A stretch of 64,000 nucleotides of DNA from Megalobrama amblycephala (lineage: Eukaryota > Chordata > Actinopteri > Cypriniformes > Xenocyprididae), in the NCBI RefSeq assembly GCF_018812025.1, contig NC_063045.1:61231839-61295838 (forward strand), written 5' to 3'. Under the pieces are notes generated by a model, which worked only from the letters and a program-made list of their open reading frames with translations, made no database searches and was not told the DNA's origin. Below, piece after piece: positions 1 through 10,605 of the stretch. The translations under genes were made by a program, and so were the position numbers. Within the stretch, counting starts at the first letter, position 1. Every line of letters begins with the position of its first letter.

Positions 1-144
1 ACGAATCCACTCAACAGTGCTCAAAGCGTCATATTTTTAAAATTTCAGTACTGACTTGGTATCGCGGTTGTTCATTTTAACAACACTAGTCAGGTCAAGA
101 TGGTCACTAGTCAGGTTATTCAGTAAAACTCAAAAATTACGAAA

Positions 145-636
145 AAGCCCGTTTCTGCCACTAAATAAAAAAATAAAAACAGTAATTGCGTCTTTTTATC
201 TCAGAATTCTGACGTTTTTCCTCACAATTGCGTGATATAAAGTCACAATTCTGACTTTTTTTTTCTCGCAATTCTGATTTTTTTCTCACAATTGTTTTTT
301 CTCTCAGAATTCTGTCTTTATATCTCGCAATTCCGACTATTGCACGCAATTGCGAGTTTATATCTCAGAATTCTGACTTTATATCGCAATTGCGAATTTA
401 TATCTCGCAATTCTGACTTTAAATCTCAGAATTCTGACTTTATATCACGCAATTGCGAGTTTATTTCTCAGAATTCTGACTTTATATCGCAATTGCGAGT
501 TTATATCTCGCAATTCTGACTTTATATCTCGCAATTCTGACTTTATATCGCAATTGTGAGATAAAAAGTCAGAATTCTGAGGTAAAAAGTTGCGATTACT
601 GTGTTTATTTTTCAATTTAGTGGCGGAAACGGGCTT
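145..636. mobile_element. Inverted-repeat MITE with internal palindromic array, copy 1
   Basis: The ends form a long imperfect inverted repeat: AAGCCCGTTTCTGCCACTAA on the left and the complement of GTGGCGGAAACGGGCTT on the right, continuing about 45 bp inward. The interior is a minisatellite that alternates two short palindromes, CGCAATTGCG and TCAGAATTCTGA, joined by TTTATAT-type spacers. No transposase is encoded. No clear target duplication is visible, so the superfamily is open. Confidence 0.7.
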
Positions 637-862
637 CCATACCCGTGCGTCGATCATTGTAGCCAATCACAGACATATCTGATGAGCGTGTCAACACAAA
701 GGCCAATCAGAGGTGTTTACGAATCCACTCAACAGTGCTCAAAGCGTCATATTTTTAAAATTTCAGTACTGACTTGGTATCGCGGTTGTTCATTTTAACA
801 ACACTAGTCAGGTCAAGATGGTCACTAGTCAGGTTATTCAGTAAAACTCAAAAATTACGAAA

Positions 863-1439
863 AAGCCCGTTTCTGCCACTAAATAAAAAAATAAAAACAG
901 TAATTGCGTCTTTTTATCTCAGAATTCTGACGTTTTTCCTCACAATTGCGTGATATAAAGTCACAATTCTGACTTTTTTTTTCTCGCAATTCTGACTTTT
1001 TTTCTCACAATTGTTTTTTCTCTCAGAATTCTGTCGTTATATCTCGCAATTCCGACTATTGCACGCAATTGCGAGTTTATATCTCAGAATTCTGACTTTA
1101 TATCGCAATTGCGAATTTATATCTCGCAATTCTGACTTTAAATCTCAGAATTCTGACTTTATATCACGCAATTGCGAGTTTATATCTCAAAATTCTGACT
1201 TTATATCACGCAATTGCGAGTTTATATCTCAAAATTCTGACTTTATATCACGCAATTGCGAGTTTATTTCTCAGAATTCTGACTTTATATCGCAATTGCG
1301 AGTTTATATCTCGCAATTCTGACTTTATATCTCGCAATTCTGACTTTATATCGCAATTGTGAGATAAAAAGTCAGAATTCTGAGGTAAAAAGTTGCGATT
1401 ACTGTGTTTATTTTTCAATTTAGTGGCGGAAACGGGCTT
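863..1439. mobile_element. Inverted-repeat MITE with internal palindromic array, copy 2
   Basis: Same termini as the copy at 145-636, but about 85 bp longer, because the internal CGCAATTGCG / AATTCTGA array has two additional ~42-bp double units near 1165-1260. It shows array growth after the block duplication. Confidence 0.7.
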
Positions 1440-1651
1440 CCATACCCGTGCGTTGATCATTGTAGCCAATCACAGACATATCTGATGAGCGTGTCAACAC
1501 AAAGGCCAATCAGAGGTGTTTACGAATCCACTCAACAGTGCTCAAAGTGTCACATTTTTAAAATTTCAGTACTGACTTGGTATCGCGGTTGTTCATTTTA
1601 ACAACACTAGTCAGGTCAAGATGGTCACTAGTCAGGTTATTCAGTAAAACT

Positions 1652-2168
1652 TAGCTTAAATTTTTTTTTTTTTCTGTCACTAACCAACTGATTAAAATGT
1701 AGTCGCTATTAATCTCTAATTTCAAAGATGGTTTCTGTTATTTTAGGAAGTTCTTATCACACAGACGTATGTTTGTGTTAGTTTGGTTTTAGTTATTTGT
1801 TGAAAAAATGGGGTGTAACGCCATGTGCTAGCGATTGAGTTGGGCTCCGAATGACGTAATCGAGACCTTTTTTTTTTTTATACAGTCTGTGGTCTAATTT
1901 CTAATTTAGTTTTTCAACTAATATTTATTATTAATTCAGCTTTTTATTTTTTTATTTCAAGATTTATTTTTGGTGTTTTTGCCTTTATTATAACAGGGAC
2001 AGTAAGTTAACAGGAAGTGAAGTTGGAGAGAGAGAGGAGGACTGGATTGGGAAATGTCGGTGTGCTGCCCACAAGGCTATTGTCGCCGACAACAGAAATG
2101 TTTTTAATAGTTTTAATTAACGATAATAACCCTGATTTAAAAGTTCATCCACCTTGTTTGTTGTGCAG
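1652..2168 (+). other. srsf9 intron end, no other feature
   Basis: AT-rich intronic sequence with several poly-T runs. It ends in the acceptor of the terminal srsf9 exon. The previous srsf9 exon was looked for and not found. Confidence 0.55.
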
Positions 2169-2390
2169 GGAGAGACGTCCTACATCAGAGTCATGGAGGA
2201 GCGGGGCACAAGCTGGGGTCGCTCACGCTCCCGGTCCAGGTCTCGCGGACGCTACTCACCCCCGTACCAGAGCAGAGGGTCGCCGCCTCCCCGCTACCGA
2301 TCGCCACCGCGTCACATGACCCGCCATAGCCCGCCCTCCCGACGAGCCCCGCTTCAGCATCACAGCCCGCCGCCGCGCCACTATCGATGA
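2169..2390 (+). CDS. srsf9: SRSF9 terminal coding exon (partial gene)
   Basis: Last coding exon of the SR splicing factor SRSF9, which in vertebrates binds exonic enhancers through two RRMs and acts in splice-site choice in the nucleus. A pyrimidine-rich acceptor ending TTGTGCAG precedes the exon. Reading in phase 0, it opens with GETSYIRV, the end of RRM2 in SRSF1/SRSF9. It continues through a short RS stretch ([13 protein letters not shown]) and YQSRGSP, which matches the SRSF9 tail and not the long RS tail of SRSF1. The tail beyond this is longer than in mammalian SRSF9 and rich in Pro, Arg, Ser and His ([10 protein letters not shown] and similar); it ends HYR then TGA. Upstream exons with RRM1 and most of RRM2 lie outside the window. 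The gene faces opn4x tail to tail. Confidence 0.88.
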   Translation, partial: GETSYIRVMEERGTSWGRSRSRSRSRGRYSPPYQSRGSPPPRYRSPPRHMTRHSPPSRRAPLQHHSPPPRHYR

Positions 2391-2870
2391 GCGCCAGCCG
2401 CGGCAGCTCCTTTTCTCCGTGCTCCCTTTTCCTTTATCAATTTTGTAATTTACATTCCATTGTAGGAACCCGAATGGCCTTATTCACCGTTCAGTTCATG
2501 GAGAGTTTGCGAAATGTGTAAATGATCATGTGGATGATGCGAGTATGTTTACAGAACAGATGATTGTGAAAGATCTGAAGATGAATAACCCGTTTTGTCC
2601 TTTGTGATTATTGACATGAGGCAACAGACTAAAGACCTGCTGTTTGTGATTAATCTGGTCCGTTTCATAAACATGACAATTTTATGATTTTTTTATTATT
2701 TGAATTAAAGGCTGAAATTTTAACATTTTTCTTTCTGGAATCTCCCCATGTGATTTTTTTTTTTTTTTTTTTTTTTCTCTTCTTTCTTGTTTTGTATCAT
2801 GTGATGACTGTATGCATAATTTTTTCTTTTTTTTTTTTCAATTAAAGCATTGTCAAATTTACTACTACAG
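2391..2870 (+). other. srsf9: srsf9 3'UTR with two candidate poly(A) signals
   Basis: Non-coding sequence directly after the srsf9 stop. ATTAAA hexamers lie at 2704-2709 and 2841-2846, each with T-rich sequence nearby. The true cleavage site cannot be told from sequence alone. Confidence 0.6.
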
Positions 2871-3123
2871 TGTATCACGAGTCATTTTTACACACCAGCG
2901 TTTTACAGCAATAACAGAAAACCTGGAAATAAGTGTTAAAAATCAAGTCATTGAATTATCAGTAAAAGAGTAATAAATTAACCAAATTACAGTTGTATAT
3001 GATGCATTAAGACATTTAATTTAAAAAAATATATCTGTAAATGTTAAAATTAGCATTAGCATCTTTCTTATCTGAGTCATTTGTACACAAAAAGTGCAAT
3101 TGTGTAAATATTTTAATTTCAAG

Positions 3124-3774
3124 GATTAGTATCAAATTCAGAATTGTGACTATATCACGCAATTGCGAGTTTATATCTCGCAATTCTAACTTTATATCAC
3201 GCAATTGCGAGTACATCTTACACTTGTGACTATATCACACAATTGTGAGTTTATATCTCAGAATTGTGACTATATCACGCAATTGTGACTTTTCACGCAA
3301 TTGCGAGTTTATATCTCGCAATTCTAACTTTATATCACGCAATTGCGAGTATATCTTACACTTGTGACTATATCACACAATTGCGAGTTTATATCTCAGA
3401 ATTGTGACTATATCACGCAATTGCGAGTTTATATCTCAGAATTGTGACTATATCACGCAATTGTGAGTTTATATCTCAGAATTGTGACTTTATATCACGC
3501 AATTGTGACTTTTCACGCAATTGCGAGTTTATATCTCGCAATTCTGACTTTATATCACAAAATTGCGAGTATATCTTACACTTGTGACTATATCACACAA
3601 TTGCGAGTTTCTATCTCAGAATTGTGACTTTATTTCACGCAATTGCGAGTTTATATCTCGCAATTCTGACTTTATATCACGCAATTGCGAGTATATCTTA
3701 CACTTGTGACTATATCACGCAATTGTGAGTTTATATCTCAGAATTGTGACTTTATTTCATGATTAGTATCAAAT
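3124..3774. repeat. Palindromic AT-rich minisatellite flanked by 14-bp direct repeats
   Basis: About 620 bp of the same CGCAATTGCG / TCAGAATTGTGA units as in the elements at 145-1439, here without their terminal inverted repeats. A higher-order unit that includes ATATCTTACACTTGTGAC recurs. The array is bounded by GATTAGTATCAAAT at 3124-3137 and again at 3761-3774. Confidence 0.8.
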
Positions 3775-5150
3775 GATCACAACCTCATTACAGGCAAATT
3801 ATTCTAATAGTTTAATTTTTCCATTATGTGACGCCTGATGTTTCAATAAATAATTTGTTGGAGTCTATTGTTATGACAAAAACATGCTAACACTAACTGC
3901 GCTCATCAATGTCAAAATGACTGAGATGGCCAATCAAATCAAAGATGGCGGGGCTTTAGCGTTCACAGAAATTGAGCGCGAATTTCACCGCGACGCTTCC
4001 GTTTTTGACGGTGAAAGAGCGCGAATGCGAAGTAAGATTTAAATAGCTGTTTTACGATATAAATGATAAACCACCAACAACAGTAATATCCAGTGACGCA
4101 AACTACTCAACTTATATGTCAAATTTCGCCGTATTGAATGTGAAATATACGCTGAATCATTTGCGATACAAGAAACATTTCGCCTCATACGACTAAGAGT
4201 GAATCTCTGTGTATATTTTAAGATAAATTTCTTATTTGTAAATAGCTATAGGATAATTGATATTTTTGTTATTTTACTGTTCTTTCTTTTTCTTTCGCTT
4301 TGAGAACCTTCGAAACCTTGTGAATCATTTGTTTCGAATCAGTGATTCAGAGCGCATTTCGAGCAAACTGCCAAAGTCACGTGGTTTAACCGTCATAACT
4401 GTTTCAGCATGGTTATAAATTTCAGCATGGTTATGGTTCTCATCTCTTCAGTTCTATAAATTTGTGGACATTTTATAGTAAAAAGGAAGAGTTAGTCTCT
4501 TATTGGCCTGAACCAAGCTCTCCATAAAACAAAAACAACAGTAATAAAATAACATATTTTACAGACACTTCATATTTAACGGTATTAGATGATTTTGTTA
4601 GTTGCAATAGATTACATTTTCACAAATTAGAACATTATAAACATGACAATTAGTTTGTAAAAGGTGTTTCTACGTTGCATTTACATAATTTGACCAGCAG
4701 GCGTCACCAGAGTGTCACTATCCTCAGATCCTCAGATTCTTTCTGGTTCAGTGCTTAAAATATGGCCCTTAAGAGCTCTAAAACCTACATCTATGCTGCT
4801 GTGATTAAACGTGAATAAATGGCAGGTAAATTAAGACTGACGTTTAATCAATGATGTGGTTCTGTGATCGAGGTTTATTGATGAAACTGAGGCTGCTCGG
4901 TTGACTTCGCTTCGACGTTGTCTCAGATGATAAAACGGAAGGTTTTGGACCACAGGGAAAACACTTTAAAAAAATAAAAAAATAAAGTCATACAGATAAA
5001 TAACTGGGCTAAATAAGTTAACTTACCTCATATATTTTATTTTTTTAACAGTTTAATGAATAGCGTAACGTTAACTGTTAGCTTTGAGGCGACTTTCAAA
5101 TTGAAATCTGCCAAGAACTCCATAAAGTAACAAAAATTTACCATAGTACA
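3775..5150. other. Intergenic stretch, no gene recognised
   Basis: Mixed AT-rich sequence between srsf9 and opn4x. The only distinctive part is the CpG-richer patch at 3945-4033, listed separately. No long open frame or splice-bounded exon could be supported. Confidence 0.4.
3945..4033 (+). promoter_or_regulatory. Possible CpG-rich promoter patch with YY1-like site
   Basis: A GC/CpG-rich island in AT-rich surroundings contains AAGATGGCGG, which matches the YY1 core often found at transcription starts. It also has two GAGCGCGAA stretches resembling E2F-type sites, and ends in CGAAGTAAGA, which could be a 5' splice donor. No gene downstream of it was identified. It could also be part of a decayed transposon. 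Confidence 0.25.
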
Positions 5151-5485
5151 TAATCTTTTTTTTTCTTGTTTTCCAGTACAAATAACTAAAAATACATTTA
5201 CTTGAGAACGATAATAAATCTTGTTTTCTGAGAAACTGTATCAAAATGAAGTGAGTTTATGTTTAAAACAAGAAAAAATATCTGTCATTAAAAAATAATC
5301 TCATTAACTAATTTTCTGACCTCACTTGCAGATCATTTTTCTTGTTTTTAGCATAAACTCACTTCATTTTGATGATGTATTAAGACTTGCTTTCTGAGTA
5401 AATGTATCTTGATTTAAAAATGTGTTGATTTAAAAAACAAGAAAAAATACTGAGTAAAATAAATCATTTTTTTGCAGTGCATCTG
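5150..5485. mobile_element. MITE of the CTTGTTTTCAGTACAAAT family
   Basis: Inverted-repeat element with CTTGTTTTCCAGTACAAATA on the left and, on the right, its complement followed by TTTTTTTGCAGTGCA. The two arms meet around ACTCACTTCATTTTGA. Relatives occur at 13305-14485, 14900-15130, 21320-21425, 40499-41022 and 63400-63870. Confidence 0.65.
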
Positions 5486-6200
5486 ATGCCATCACTGTAC
5501 CACGATACGATTTACAATAACATATAAGATTTGTATAGTTTTAACAGCTATAAATGCATAAACACACATTTGCAGAAAAACAATCTACACAGTGATTTGT
5601 TTATGTTTTCCTGTCATCAGTTTTCACAACTAATGAAAATGCAACTGGCCCCGGATTATCCATCATTATTGTTGTTTAAAGGTATTTTGTTAATAATAAG
5701 CTTTCAATTTATTAAAAATATATTCATTTATGCTAATTCTGTTCTCCTCCAATCACAAGCCTGCAAAAGTGGCAGAAACAGTTTCCCGCATGTGGCGATG
5801 AGGGTCCTTCTCAACCTCTGTGTTGCTGGAGACTTTCTGAACGTAAGTTTACATATAAAGGTTTGACTTCTACATACCTGAGCTCCTTTAATGCTCGAGT
5901 AAACAAAGGAATAATCCTGGAAATTAAGCTGGTAAGTAGCAGCCGGAAACAATCATGGGGATTTCTTTGTTCACTTTTCATTTAATCTCAGTCAGTCTGT
6001 AACACCGTACAGGGAACAATAAATCTCTGTTGCATTTTCAACCTCACAATTAATATCAATAATAATGATAACACAGAACATGTGGGAATGTACACAACAC
6101 TTGGCCTGTTCCCTGTGGATTTTCATTGGATAACATTTGATTGGCACAAATCAGGGCTTCAACAAACATAATATATGAGCATTATGTTGTTTTGGTGCAC
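5486..6200. other. Intergenic stretch, no feature recognised
   Basis: Open frames on both strands around 5530-5950 are short, lack splice context and resemble no family I know. Confidence 0.35.
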
Positions 6201-6507
6201 AGCAAAATCCCCAGAGTTAAATCAACTCTGCTCAGAGTACATATGGTCTCTCTCTAAATAATGTTAAAGTAACACTGAAGCAGAGTTAAAGTTAATGAGA
6301 TAATTCACTTGTAGTTCTTGTGTTTTTTCTTATTTGTTCAGTGATTCTGCTTGTTAACAGCAGGCGTTCATCACTAATGTGCAATCATTACTTAATTAAT
6401 TGCTTAATTATATCATTAAATTTAACTCTGCTTCAGTGTTATTTTAACACTATTTAGAGAGGGACCATATGTACTCTGAGCAGAGTTGATTTAACTCTGA
6501 TTTTGCT
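6201..6507. mobile_element. MITE with ~85-bp terminal inverted repeats
   Basis: The left arm starts AGCAAAATC and runs through AGAGTTAAATCAACTCTGCT; the right arm is its near-perfect complement and ends GATTTTGCT. The arms pair for about 85 bp with few mismatches, and the middle is about 130 bp. No coding capacity. Confidence 0.8.
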
Positions 6508-7014
6508 GCCAAGTTGGATCACGATGAAGATTTAGGCCACTTTTCTTGTTATATTCACATATCTTACACAAGTACATATATATTTTCCTCACAGACCACT
6601 CTAGCAAATCTTACTACAAAATAGGATTCGAGAACGTACAACAGGTGCAAGTATAGGGATGTTTTCGCTATGGGATGACTGGGAAAACATACAGTCGAAA
6701 GAAGTGTACAATGTAAAGCTGAGAGATAGAAAACAAGAATAGACGTGTCTGGAGAGATTCTTCACCTGGTTGCTCACAGGGATGAACTTGTGTTTGTGCA
6801 TCAATATAAGTTAAGCTCTATCGAAACTTGTTGTGCCGTAATGTCCATTAACACAGACAATAATCTGTAATTTGAGGTTTCAATAAAGCACTTGCAACAG
6901 CAATACATGGTGCCAGACATTGAACATTAAAATACAGACTGTTTCAAAACAAGAGAATTGAATTAACATTGAACTAAATTGAGTTGAGTAATGACAACTT
7001 GACAACTAATTTGC

Positions 7015-7750
7015 TTAAAGGTGCAATATGTAAGATTTTTGCAGTACAATATCCAAAAACCATCAGTGTTATATATTTTGTTCACTTGAGTACTTACAAT
7101 ATCCCAAATGTTTGCAACTATTTGTAAATCATGAGAAAATTGCAGTTTTAATCAGGGACGGGACGTGTGAGGAGTCGCTGTCAATCACGTCATACCCGCG
7201 TTACCCTCGGTTTCTGGTTTTATTTTGTAGAAACCATGGAAACACTAAAGACGCTTTAATATTTGCATGTTTTAATAGACAAGGGAAGAACTGTTTGGTT
7301 ACATTTATAGACAGAAAACTAATTGTTGTTATATAGCTCAACACGTTTAGTCTTATTAGCGAACACACAGAGTAACGTTATAACATCATTTTTAACACAC
7401 TCAAATGTATCTAATGATAAACAGAGCTGCGTCACCTCATACTCATGACCGGCGACTGTGTCATAATAAAAGTCCCGCTGCTCGTGAGGCGTGTGTTGAT
7501 CAATCGCTCCAGCTCCTCGTTCAGCTCCACAACACTCGCTCCTGCTCTGCTTCATACTACAGTAACGTTAATAATCGCATCCATGAACATGATTTCTTCC
7601 CGAGTCCTATCTCGATTATTTTCCACCGGCTGTGAGGTGAAGACCACATGTCCCAAGATTCCGCGCTCAAACTTGCCGTCATCAAGCACCAAGCTGAATA
7701 GACCTCTGGCGACCTCTAGCGGACAGAAATCTTACATATTGCACCTTTAA
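7015..7750. mobile_element. TTAA-flanked MITE (piggyBac-like)
   Basis: Starts TTAAAGGTGCAATATGTAAG and ends with its exact complement, giving a 24-bp inverted repeat that includes TTAA at both edges. TTAA is the target of piggyBac- and Kolobok-type elements. The interior has short open frames on both strands without recognisable protein similarity. Confidence 0.8.
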
Positions 7751-8206
7751 TAAATTAACTTTGCAACACCGTTGATTTCTGTGAAGCTGCTTTGAAACAA
7801 CCTGTTGCATAAAACGCTATATAAATAAATAAATGTGACTCGACATTATACATATTCACATGATGGAATCATTGAACATTGTCAGTGTAAATTTATATTC
7901 TATATATTAGATAGCTTCAGTGTCGTGACCACAACATGTCAATAAAACATTTGCATGATGCATGCAAAGAGACTTTACATCCATCAGAACAAACTCAAAG
8001 GAAATACTTAAGCAAAAAAAAGCACAGCTCAAATAATAAATAGCGTTTTACTGAATGATTCAGGGTTTTAATATGCCAGCTTTAAAACTCTCTTGCATTG
8101 CAATAACTTGCTGTCACAATGATTTTCTATAGTAATCGACAGTCACATATGAGTCAATTGAGCTCTACTTGTATTGAACCTGAAACACTGCTTTCATTAA
8201 ATTAAT

Positions 8207-9940
8207 AGGGGTGTGACGAGACACGGGTAACGTTAGCTCACGAAACGAGATTTTTACACAGTATTTTTAAGAAATCCTCAATGAAGAAATACATGAATAG
8301 AAAAATACTCTGCAGCTGTTTGAACTAATCATCTTGTAATGAATGTCATTTCAGTTCTACTTTCCAAGTATGAATTATCATACTTTTTTTGTGCTTTTTA
8401 CACAAACTCAACTGACTGGCTTCTCGCCTGTATGATTTCATACGAGTCTCTTCAGACCTTACTGCACATGATTTATGAGCTCCTACAACTTTTGTCCTCC
8501 TAACTGAACTCCTTTCCACAAATTGATCATAGAAATAAAAACAGTATAAATAAAAATGAATAACACGGTTTTCTCTTAGTCTTATTAAGTTCAACCGTAA
8601 TCAAAGCACTCTCTCAATATTCAAAGTGCAAACAGATGATACAGAGCTGAGAGATGGTTACAACCCCACAGCCCAACCTAAGATAGCTTTCATATTAGGA
8701 GATATTTGCATGCATCAGGGAGCTGCATTCAAAATGCTGGGTATTGAAATCATGTTTGAATGCGCGTTCGCGTTTTACTTTCGCTTTCTATTTCGCGCAT
8801 ACTCTGTGAATAGTAGGGTTGGGTACCGAACTCGGTACTTTTAAGGGCACAACTGAATTACATCGGTACTGCATAGTACCGATTCACATTAAATCAATCG
8901 GTGCCAAATTTCAGTACCTGAGAATGCATCTTGTCACAAGAGTAAGGTATGTTAGAGAGAGACCATGCAACGTCACACATGCAACTTGTTTAAACACAAC
9001 ACACAGGGCAATGTCTAAATGCTCTGAAGTGTGGTTACATTTCACAAAACTAGATGCAGACTGAGACAACACAATTTGCAATATGTCTATAAAAACTTGC
9101 TATAAAACTAAATAATCTATGATCCGCGTTGCAAGCGTTGTTAATCTGCACAGTTCCACACAGAAACCGCGTGCTCAGTATGTTGTTACATACTAAGTAT
9201 TGTCACAGTCATATTTTCCATGTGTTGCTAGTCAAACTCCAGCTCTGACAGCATCGTGGGGAAAATGAAACAAGACTTTTGTGCTACTGTGCTAAGGAAA
9301 CACACTCACGGCACGTGTCCGAACGTAACGAGGTGAAGAACAGGGCGAGAAACGGTCTTTCATTTTCATTTGAGTTCTCCGATGTAATGCAATCTTATGC
9401 ATGCAACAGCGCATAAAACATAACAGTTTATTGTCGTCTAGTGTGTACAATTTCTAAATAAATAAAAAATAAATGTTTAAATTGAGAGGTTTGGGCTTAT
9501 TTTTTTACTGAAATAATTTTTTTTGTTATAACACAGAGAGAAAAGTACCGAAAAAATTCAGCATCGAATTTCTGGTACTGGTACCGGTTAAAATGTGAAC
9601 GGTACCCAGCCCTAGTGAATAGGGAGTGGCGGTGCTGAGCACACATTCTACAAGATAAGACATTTGTCTGATGCTTTTTTTAAGCTCTGTTGCGCAACGA
9701 ATCCTCCGCCATGGTCTTGTCAGTCATCTCGTGTTGGATGAGCCGGATGGAATTGAAGCAACCGATATCCAACTGAATTAAATGGTTTTTATTTCTATAA
9801 AACGTCAGTTGTAGCGGTGGCATATTCTATCCTAATTTCACCCTCACACACTGTCATGTCAATATAGCGACACAACTTTTCACCTCGACGAGAAATCATC
9901 ACATTTTCACCTCGACGGCACGAGATCTCGTCACACCCCT
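8207..9940. mobile_element. hAT-like element interrupted by a second one
   Basis: Terminal repeats AGGGGTGTGACGAGA (left) and TCTCGTCACACCCCT (right) delimit the outer element. Flanking octamers TTAAATTA and TGAAATGA are compatible with a decayed 8-bp target duplication. The element is interrupted at 8806-9622 by a younger insertion. No transposase frame remains. Confidence 0.65.
8814..9614. mobile_element. Nested hAT-like element with perfect 8-bp TSD
   Basis: Begins TAGGGTTGGGTACCGAA and ends GGTACCCAGCCCTA. It is flanked by GTGAATAG at 8806-8813 and 9615-9622, an exact 8-bp target duplication as expected for hAT. It lies inside the element at 8207-9940, so it is the later arrival. Internal GGTACCGA-type motifs recur near both ends. 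Confidence 0.8.
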
Positions 9941-10269
9941 TGAAATGAATTCGGACTGATTTTTGGCCTTATTGTGATGCGAGTTACTCGTTTTCGTAAG
10001 AATGCTCTTTGTTTAAGGGCAAGTAGGTTTGGTGATAAATCGCAAACACAGTGGTTGTGTCACTCTCAACTACTTCCGCAGTCCGTGCTGTGGCTGAAGT
10101 GGCGTGAAGTTGAAGCAGCTGATTATCTGCACGCAAATTAATTTGGCCCGATTGCTTTTCCAACAAAAAGGCTGATGTGAAACTCTCAGCGGAAGACTGT
10201 GGTTCTCAAGTGTTCTGACTCGTCTTCAGTGAAACACAAACTTAAAGAAGAGCATCATCTGGTTCGGCC
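9941..10269 (-). other. opn4x: Presumed start of opn4x 3'UTR
   Basis: Sequence directly downstream of the opn4x stop. No AATAAA is seen on the minus strand here. The first candidate (plus-strand TTTATT at about 9788) lies inside the hAT-like element, so the transcript may end in transposon sequence. Confidence 0.35.
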
Positions 10270-10605
10270 TCAGGAGAGGAATTTCTCCACAGACTCCAGA
10301 AGCTCGCTGGAGCAATTCAGGCTTTTGAGGTCCAGTATTAATTTGTCTTCTCTGCTCTGCGTCGTCTGCTGCTCCTCTGATGTGGGGGCGATTATGATTT
10401 GTGGATCCTCCGTGTCTTCGTAAAAAGCCAAACCATTGCTCAGGAGGCTTATAGAATTGCTGTCTTCCTGTTCCTCATTGCACTCCTCTTCTTCCCCTCC
10501 TGGAGTGTTTTTGGCCATGAGAAGCGGGACGGTGGCCATGTTGATGGACTCGGATGCCAGGTCAAGGCCACAATCGATCAAAGAGCCGCTCTCTGTGACT
10601 GCAGG
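10270..10605 (-). CDS. opn4x: opn4x exon 10: C-terminal tail and stop
   Basis: Acceptor TCTATCACAG; 336 nt including TGA. An acidic, Ser/Glu-rich tail (GGEEEECNEEQEDS), IIIAPTSEEQ, and the end SELLESVEKFLS. The IxIxPTSE and VExFLS motifs are shared with tetrapod OPN4X tails and distinguish the gene from OPN4M. Confidence 0.93.
   Translation of the reverse strand, partial: PAVTESGSLIDCGLDLASESINMATVPLLMAKNTPGGEEEECNEEQEDSNSISLLSNGLAFYEDTEDPQIIIAPTSEEQQTTQSREDKLILDLKSLNCSSELLESVEKFLS

Larger units (their letters stand above)
1..1651. repeat. Tandem duplication of a 0.7-0.8 kb block in an srsf9 intron
   Basis: A block starting ACGAATCCACTCAACAGTGC occurs at 1, 719 and 1522 (spacings 718 and 803 bp). 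The third copy stops near 1651. Each full block holds a ~130-bp lead-in, an inverted-repeat element, and a ~85-bp tail. Copies differ by few substitutions, and the second has extra array units, so the duplication looks recent. Block one begins at the window edge and may extend further left. Confidence 0.85.

Noticed and set aside
292..1322. Open frames of 65-103 codons rich in ISRNCEF / ISQNSDF repeats on both strands
   Set aside because: They come from the palindromic minisatellite inside MITEs; both strands read alike and no start context or splice support exists.
3041..3229. Small frames over the 3124-3774 array
   Set aside because: Same repeat artefact as at 292-1322.
7112..7750. Several open frames of 70-100 codons on both strands
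   Set aside because: All lie within a TTAA-flanked MITE and share no protein signature.
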